Below are positions 7,776 through 10,986 of a stretch of DNA of 10,986 bases, piece by piece. Both the position numbers and the translations under genes were made by a program. Numbering within the stretch: position 1 is the stretch's first letter; each line of letters begins with the position of its first letter. The notes beneath the pieces are model-generated. The model made no database searches, was not told the origin of the DNA, and saw only the letters and a list, made by a program, of their open reading frames with translations. Where the stretch lies: assembly GCA_021804505.1 (NCBI GenBank), contig JAJZHL010000019.1, positions 1 through 10,986 of the forward strand, given 5' to 3'. This DNA comes from Pseudomonadota bacterium. Lineage in GTDB: Bacteria > Pseudomonadota > Alphaproteobacteria > Rickettsiales > Rickettsiaceae.

Positions 7776-7868
7776 ATGGATGTTTTGGAAAGCTTCCTTT
7801 GGTTTTACATTCCACTTTTTATAGTAGTAATTGTAATTCTAGTTATTCATTTTTATAGAAATAAATAA
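7776..7868 (+). CDS. 30-residue single-helix membrane microprotein (hypothetical)
   Basis: An ATG at 7776 opens 30 codons ending in TAA at 7866-7868. The product has a short acidic start (MDVLESF), one strongly hydrophobic helix (about residues 8-25, IPLFIVVIVILVIHF) with aromatic residues at its edges, and a basic end (YRNK). This layout is that of a single-pass small membrane protein with the C-terminus inside by the positive-inside rule. GGGG at 7764-7767 lies 8 bases before the ATG and could serve as a ribosome site; it is also part of a hairpin. Known small proteins of this shape include type I toxins and oxidase or transporter accessory subunits, but I see no specific match. A chance ORF is possible because T-rich DNA readily encodes hydrophobic residues. 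Confidence 0.45.
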   Translation: MDVLESFLWFYIPLFIVVIVILVIHFYRNK

Positions 7869-7929
7869 TTAGAATTATAAATATCTAGATTTCTTATAAT
7901 ATAGCGCAAGCATTATTATTTTATTCTTT

Positions 7930-8925
7930 TTACACCATACCTAATACCTCAAGCATTTCTTCATAATCTCCACTAGTATGTAAGACATAATCACAACCTG
8001 CTGCAAGAGAAGCTGCTGCTACTTTACCTATGCTCTTAACATAATTTTCTCTAGCTTCTGCAAATTCTTGATCGCTTATTTTTGCACGATTTTTTAGAGC
8101 ATATAAATATTGTTTACCAGCTTCCCCATGAAGTGCTCCCATCTCTATAGCATCTGTGGTCAATATGCCTTTAAAACCTATAACTTCTCTGATAAAGCTT
8201 ATTGCCTTTTTTGATAACGTTACTGGTAGTTCAGGATCTAAGGCATCAAATATAATATGCGCCGTCATTGCCCATATATTATTAATTTTTGCTAGTTGCC
8301 TAAATACCTCAAAATCTGTTTTCTCTAACTCTTCACACTTCTCTGAGACATGTGGTAAAACATAATGGCTATCAACCCTTGCTCTTCCATGGCCTGGAAT
8401 ATGTTTTATGATAGCTAAACCACCTTGCTCTTGTATCGCTTTTATTGCTTCAGTACATAACTCCACCACTTTTGGGACAAACTCTCCAAAGCTACGATCA
8501 CCAATTACGTTATCAGTATAAGAGTAGCGCAAATCTGCAACCGGTGCACACGGAGAATCAATTCCAAACTGCTTTAAATCGCGCATTATACTAGCATAGT
8601 TATCAAATGCAACCTCTAAAGCGTATTTTTTGCCGTTTTCACCGTAAATTTTACTAAAATATTCAGCTGGTGGATAAAATTTTGAAGCTAAAGGTGGCGC
8701 TAATCTTGCCACCCTCCCGCCTTCTTGATCGATAAAAATCAAGGGATTGGAGTCAAGATGTAAATTTTTTAATTCTTGGATTAATTGTGTTAATTGCTCT
8801 TTATCTCTAATATTTCTTTTGAAGAGAATAAAACCTATAACTTTGTGGTTTAAAAATAGCTGCCTTTCTTGCTCAGTTAAGCTATGGCCAGCAATACCAA
8901 AAATTATAGGTTTCACTTTAGCCAT
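7930..8925 (-). CDS. nagZ: Beta-N-acetylglucosaminidase (glycoside hydrolase family 3, NagZ-like)
   Basis: A 331-residue GH3 enzyme that removes N-acetylglucosamine from GlcNAc-anhydroMurNAc peptides during peptidoglycan recycling; it has no signal peptide, so it should be cytosolic. Hallmarks are IDQEGGRVARL (65-75), IGDRSFG (141-147), KHIPGHG (174-180) followed by the DSH triad Asp185-Ser186-His187 that supplies the acid/base, and ILTTDAIEMGAL (254-265) with the nucleophile Asp258. Between this motif and the C-terminal LAAGCDYVLHTSG (307-319) there are roughly 37 charged helical residues where E. coli NagZ has about 13, an apparent insertion of some 25. The gene starts 14 bases after dnaB on the same strand, with a GAG a few bases before its ATG, so it is probably transcribed with dnaB. 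Confidence 0.93.
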   Translation of the reverse strand: MAKVKPIIFGIAGHSLTEQERQLFLNHKVIGFILFKRNIRDKEQLTQLIQELKNLHLDSNPLIFIDQEGGRVARLAPPLASKFYPPAEYFSKIYGENGKKYALEVAFDNYASIMRDLKQFGIDSPCAPVADLRYSYTDNVIGDRSFGEFVPKVVELCTEAIKAIQEQGGLAIIKHIPGHGRARVDSHYVLPHVSEKCEELEKTDFEVFRQLAKINNIWAMTAHIIFDALDPELPVTLSKKAISFIREVIGFKGILTTDAIEMGALHGEAGKQYLYALKNRAKISDQEFAEARENYVKSIGKVAAASLAAGCDYVLHTSGDYEEMLEVLGMV

Positions 8926-8939
8926 TATATCTCATAACA

Positions 8940-10424
8940 CTAAAGTTTTTTGTGTAAATTACCAAATTTTGAATATTGACTATCGTAATGAAGTTGGACA
9001 TGACCAACAGGACCATTACGATGTTTTGCAATAATGATTTCTGCTACATTATAAACTTCATTTAGTTTATTCAGCCATTCTGCATGTTTGGCATCATTTT
9101 GAGCTGGTTCTTTACGAGTAAGATAATATTCTTCTCGGTAAATGAACATTACTATATCAGAATCCTGCTCAATAGAACCAGACTCACGTAAATCTGAAAG
9201 CATAGGTTTTTTATCCTCTCTAAGCTCAACAGCTCTAGATAACTGCGACAGTGCAATTACTGGAATATTTAACTCTTTCGCTATAGCTTTTAGCCCTTGG
9301 GTAATTTCTGAGACCTCATTTACCCTATTCTCAACTTTGCTTATCCCTCTAATCAACTGGAGATAATCGATAAATAGTATTCCAAGATTATGCTTACGCT
9401 TCATTTTTCTTGCTCTGGTCCGGATAGCAGCAATAGAAAGCGAAGGCGTATCGTCTATGTAAAATGGCAATTCTGAGAGCGCTATCACTTCCTTACGTAA
9501 TTTGTTATAGCTATCTTCGTTAACATGCCCAGATCTTAAGGAAGAAGAGTCAATTTCTGTATGCATTGATAAAAGACGAGTAGTCAGCTGTTCTGACGAC
9601 ATTTCAAGCGAGAAGAAGCCAACTGATTGTTTTTCCTGATTAAGACCCTTATTTTTTAGCAACATTGCCTTACAGCAATTAACGGCCAAATTTATGGCAA
9701 AGGCAGTTTTACCCATAGATGGCCTACCAGCAATAATTACTAGATCCGAATTATGAAACCCTGATAATTTGGCATCTAAGTCGATTAATCCTGTGGAAAT
9801 ACCTATCACATGGTCAGAATTCTTCATTGCTCTGCCAACACTAGCTAGTGAATCGGAAAGAGATACAGCAATTTTGACGAAACTCTTCTCATTTACTCCT
9901 TCACTGGCTAAATTGTACAGTTTACCTTCTGCCCGTTCAATCTGCTGACTAGCATCATTTTCTAAGGTAGAATCATAAGCATCATTAACAACTGACTCAC
10001 CTATCTCTATCAGATTACGCCTTACAGCAAGTTCATAAATTATCTTACCGTAATCTATAGGATTTATTACCATCATAGAAACAGTAACGAGCTTATTAAG
10101 GTACTCACTACCTCCGAGCTGCTGAAATACCTCATCTCGCTCAAGCATACTACGTAGCGTCACAGGGGTAGCAATTAGCCCCTTTTCGGTAATAACCTCA
10201 ATCGCATTATAGATTTTCTGATGCAAAGGCTCAAAAAAATGGTTTGCTCGCAAGAACTCCGAAACAGAGTTTAAATAATCATGATTAATTAAAATCGCCC
10301 CTATTAACATTTGTTCTGCTTGAATATTTGAAGGCAAAACCCTAGAAAGCGGATGGTTAATACTTACTAAATCTTGAGAGATTTGCAATTTTTCGGCAAT
10401 ATTTGTGGCTTTATTACGAACCAT
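8940..10424 (-). CDS. dnaB: Replicative DNA helicase DnaB
   Basis: The hexameric 5'-3' helicase of the replication fork, 494 residues. The N-terminal domain begins at about residue 30 with LPSNIQAEQMLIGAIL and covers FFEPLHQKIYNAI. A linker helix at about 160-205 leads to the RecA-like motor. That motor has Walker A GRPSMGKTAFA (233-243, Lys239), FFSLEMSSEQL with the catalytic Glu274, Walker B ILFIDYLQLI (349-358, Asp353), VIALSQLSR (389-397), LRESGSIEQDSDIVMFIYR (412-430) and AKHRNGPVG (466-474). No intein interrupts it, and the length is near the family norm. The start at 10424 gives an N-terminal tail similar in length to that of E. coli; AAGAG about 10 bases upstream is a possible ribosome site. 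nagZ follows on the same strand. Confidence 0.97.
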   Translation of the reverse strand: MVRNKATNIAEKLQISQDLVSINHPLSRVLPSNIQAEQMLIGAILINHDYLNSVSEFLRANHFFEPLHQKIYNAIEVITEKGLIATPVTLRSMLERDEVFQQLGGSEYLNKLVTVSMMVINPIDYGKIIYELAVRRNLIEIGESVVNDAYDSTLENDASQQIERAEGKLYNLASEGVNEKSFVKIAVSLSDSLASVGRAMKNSDHVIGISTGLIDLDAKLSGFHNSDLVIIAGRPSMGKTAFAINLAVNCCKAMLLKNKGLNQEKQSVGFFSLEMSSEQLTTRLLSMHTEIDSSSLRSGHVNEDSYNKLRKEVIALSELPFYIDDTPSLSIAAIRTRARKMKRKHNLGILFIDYLQLIRGISKVENRVNEVSEITQGLKAIAKELNIPVIALSQLSRAVELREDKKPMLSDLRESGSIEQDSDIVMFIYREEYYLTRKEPAQNDAKHAEWLNKLNEVYNVAEIIIAKHRNGPVGHVQLHYDSQYSKFGNLHKKL

Positions 10425-10457
10425 TTATTATATAACTCTTATGTTTGATTCTTAATT

Positions 10458-10549
10458 GTCATTCCTAGCGCTCTCGATGTCATGCTAGCTACAGCAGAAA
10501 TCTAGCTTAAAACCTAGATTTTCTGACTCCCTGCCATAGCTAAAATGAC
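10458..10549. repeat. Intergenic palindromic repeat element
   Basis: A 92-base imperfect palindrome bounded by GTCATT and AATGAC. Its inner arms are CAGAAATCTAG (10495-10505) and CTAGATTTTCTG (10514-10525) with a loop of about 8 bases; further out, AGCTA...GCAG on the left matches CTGCCATAGCT on the right. The left end is doubled: GTCATTCCTAGC at 10458 and GTCATGCTAGC at 10479, so the symmetric core is 10479-10549 with an extra half-end. The general form (GTCATTCC arm, ..TCTAG centre) recalls repeats spread through Rickettsia genomes. It lies between trxB and dnaB, and transcripts of trxB would carry it as a 3' hairpin; no T-run follows, so I do not call it a terminator. Confidence 0.75.
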
Positions 10550-10571
10550 ATATACGGAAGTAAAAACCACC

Positions 10572-10986
10572 TCAATGATTTAAAAATTTTTCTACCTCTA
10601 AGGCTGCCATGCAACCAGTACCAGCCGCAGTCACTGCTTGCCTAAAAATTTTATCTTGTACATCACCTGCTGCAAACACTCCTTTAATACTAGTTTCCGT
10701 TGAATTCGGTTTAGTAATAATATAGTTATCACTATCAACTTCTAATTGACCTTTAAATAAAGCAGTATTTGGCATGTGACCAATTGCTACAAATATACCA
10801 TGACAATTTACTAGACTAATATCTTTTGTTAAAATATTTTCAAGTTTAGCGCCGGTAACCGATTTAGGGTTTTCAGTACCGACTACTTCAACTAACTTAT
10901 GGTTCCAAATAACTGATATTTTAGGATTTTTAAATAATCTTTCTTGTAAAATCTTCTCTGCTCTAAAACTATCCCGGCGGTGAACA
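10572..10986 (-). CDS. trxB: Thioredoxin reductase, C-terminal 137 codons (start outside window)
   Basis: The reading frame runs off the right edge of the window; no start should be taken at the internal Met codon at 10775. The visible part starts with VHRRDSFRAEKIL, the NADPH-phosphate-binding arginine motif. It continues through GIFVAIGHMPNT and ends with the FAD-binding block GVFAAGDVQDKIFRQAVTAAGTGCMAALEVEKFL before the TGA stop. This is the classic C-terminal half of low-molecular-weight thioredoxin reductase, which reduces thioredoxin with NADPH; the redox CxxC lies in the missing N-terminal half, so it cannot be checked here. The GDVQDKIFRQA wording is typical of TrxB and differs from the FNR-type paralogue at 5534-6535. 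Confidence 0.95.
   Translation of the reverse strand, partial: VHRRDSFRAEKILQERLFKNPKISVIWNHKLVEVVGTENPKSVTGAKLENILTKDISLVNCHGIFVAIGHMPNTALFKGQLEVDSDNYIITKPNSTETSIKGVFAAGDVQDKIFRQAVTAAGTGCMAALEVEKFLNH

Larger units (their letters stand above)
7405..7929. other. Long gap between convergent folD and nagZ: repeat remnant, structured segment, micro-ORF
   Basis: This 525-base stretch holds no conserved large gene. It contains a truncated palindromic repeat (7443-7471), a structured segment (7603-7769) and a 30-codon ORF (7776-7868), each listed separately. An open frame of 93 codons at 7480-7761 crosses the structured part and looks like chance: no domain, a Cys-rich mixed composition, and no clear ribosome site. 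The last 60 bases are nearly pure AT; they include a 7-base hairpin arm pair ATTATAA/TTATAAT, but without G:C pairs or a convincing T-run I do not call it a terminator. Confidence 0.7.

Noticed and set aside
7740..7800. Two-piece (permuted) tmRNA junction: an ACCA at 7752-7755 followed by GGGGTCGATGACATGG at 7764
   Set aside because: The bases before ACCA do not complement GGGGTCG, there is no TTCAAAT-type T-arm, and no tag reading frame ending in ALAA with a stop follows.
7869..7929. AT-only hairpin after the micro-ORF as an intrinsic terminator
   Set aside because: The arms ATTATAA/TTATAAT contain no G:C pair and no clear T-run follows, so it would be too weak.
8747..9034. Plus-strand open frames inside dnaB, nagZ, folD and the 485-residue gene
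   Set aside because: They are antisense shadows of strongly conserved coding regions, without ribosome sites or recognisable products.
10427..10432. A perfect TATAAT on the minus strand just before the dnaB start
   Set aside because: It ends two bases before the ATG, so transcription would begin inside the coding region and lose the start codon; no good alternative start follows until Met39.
10495..10525. Hairpin in the trxB-dnaB gap as a rho-independent terminator for trxB
   Set aside because: The stem is part of the repeat palindrome and is followed by mixed sequence rather than a U-tract.
10572..10775. A separate 67-codon gene starting at an internal Met
   Set aside because: The frame continues upstream without a stop to the window edge and encodes the thioredoxin reductase C-terminal half, so it is an internal Met.

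Overview
The window is AT-rich bacterial chromosome that most resembles a member of the Rickettsiales, probably Rickettsia or a close relative. The reasons are the low GC content, the thioredoxin-reductase-like ferredoxin-NADP reductase, the small gene set of housekeeping enzymes, and intergenic palindromic repeats with GTCATTCC-type ends like those scattered through Rickettsia genomes. The genus is an inference; no rRNA gene or other taxonomic marker is present.

Left block (1-5436, minus strand): six genes packed head to tail with gaps of 5-13 bases, so probably one operon. In transcription order they are a small MnhF/MrpF-like membrane protein, a UbiH/Coq6-type flavin hydroxylase, a 485-residue protein I do not recognise, a ComF-family phosphoribosyltransferase, an alpha/beta-hydrolase esterase, and serine hydroxymethyltransferase (glyA), whose 3' end lies outside the window.

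Middle (5437-7929): a 97-base divergent promoter region with a 21-base palindrome separates this operon from a plus-strand pair, a TrxR-like ferredoxin/flavodoxin-NADP reductase and folD, which overlap by one base. After folD comes about 525 bases without an obvious large gene. This stretch holds a truncated copy of a palindromic repeat, a strongly structured segment (7603-7769) whose pairings include a possible pseudoknot and a possible ribosome-binding-site switch, and an unannotated 30-codon ORF for a single-helix membrane peptide.

Right block (7930-10986, minus strand): dnaB (replicative helicase) followed 14 bases later by nagZ (beta-N-acetylglucosaminidase). Upstream of dnaB is a palindromic repeat, and then the C-terminal 137 codons of a thioredoxin reductase (trxB) whose start lies beyond the window.

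Functional links: GlyA and FolD are consecutive steps in one-carbon folate metabolism. UbiH, the FNR-like enzyme and TrxB are flavoproteins of quinone synthesis and redox supply. NagZ serves peptidoglycan turnover. The most unusual part is the structured RNA-like leader and micro-ORF between folD and nagZ; the 485-residue protein is the main uncharacterised gene.
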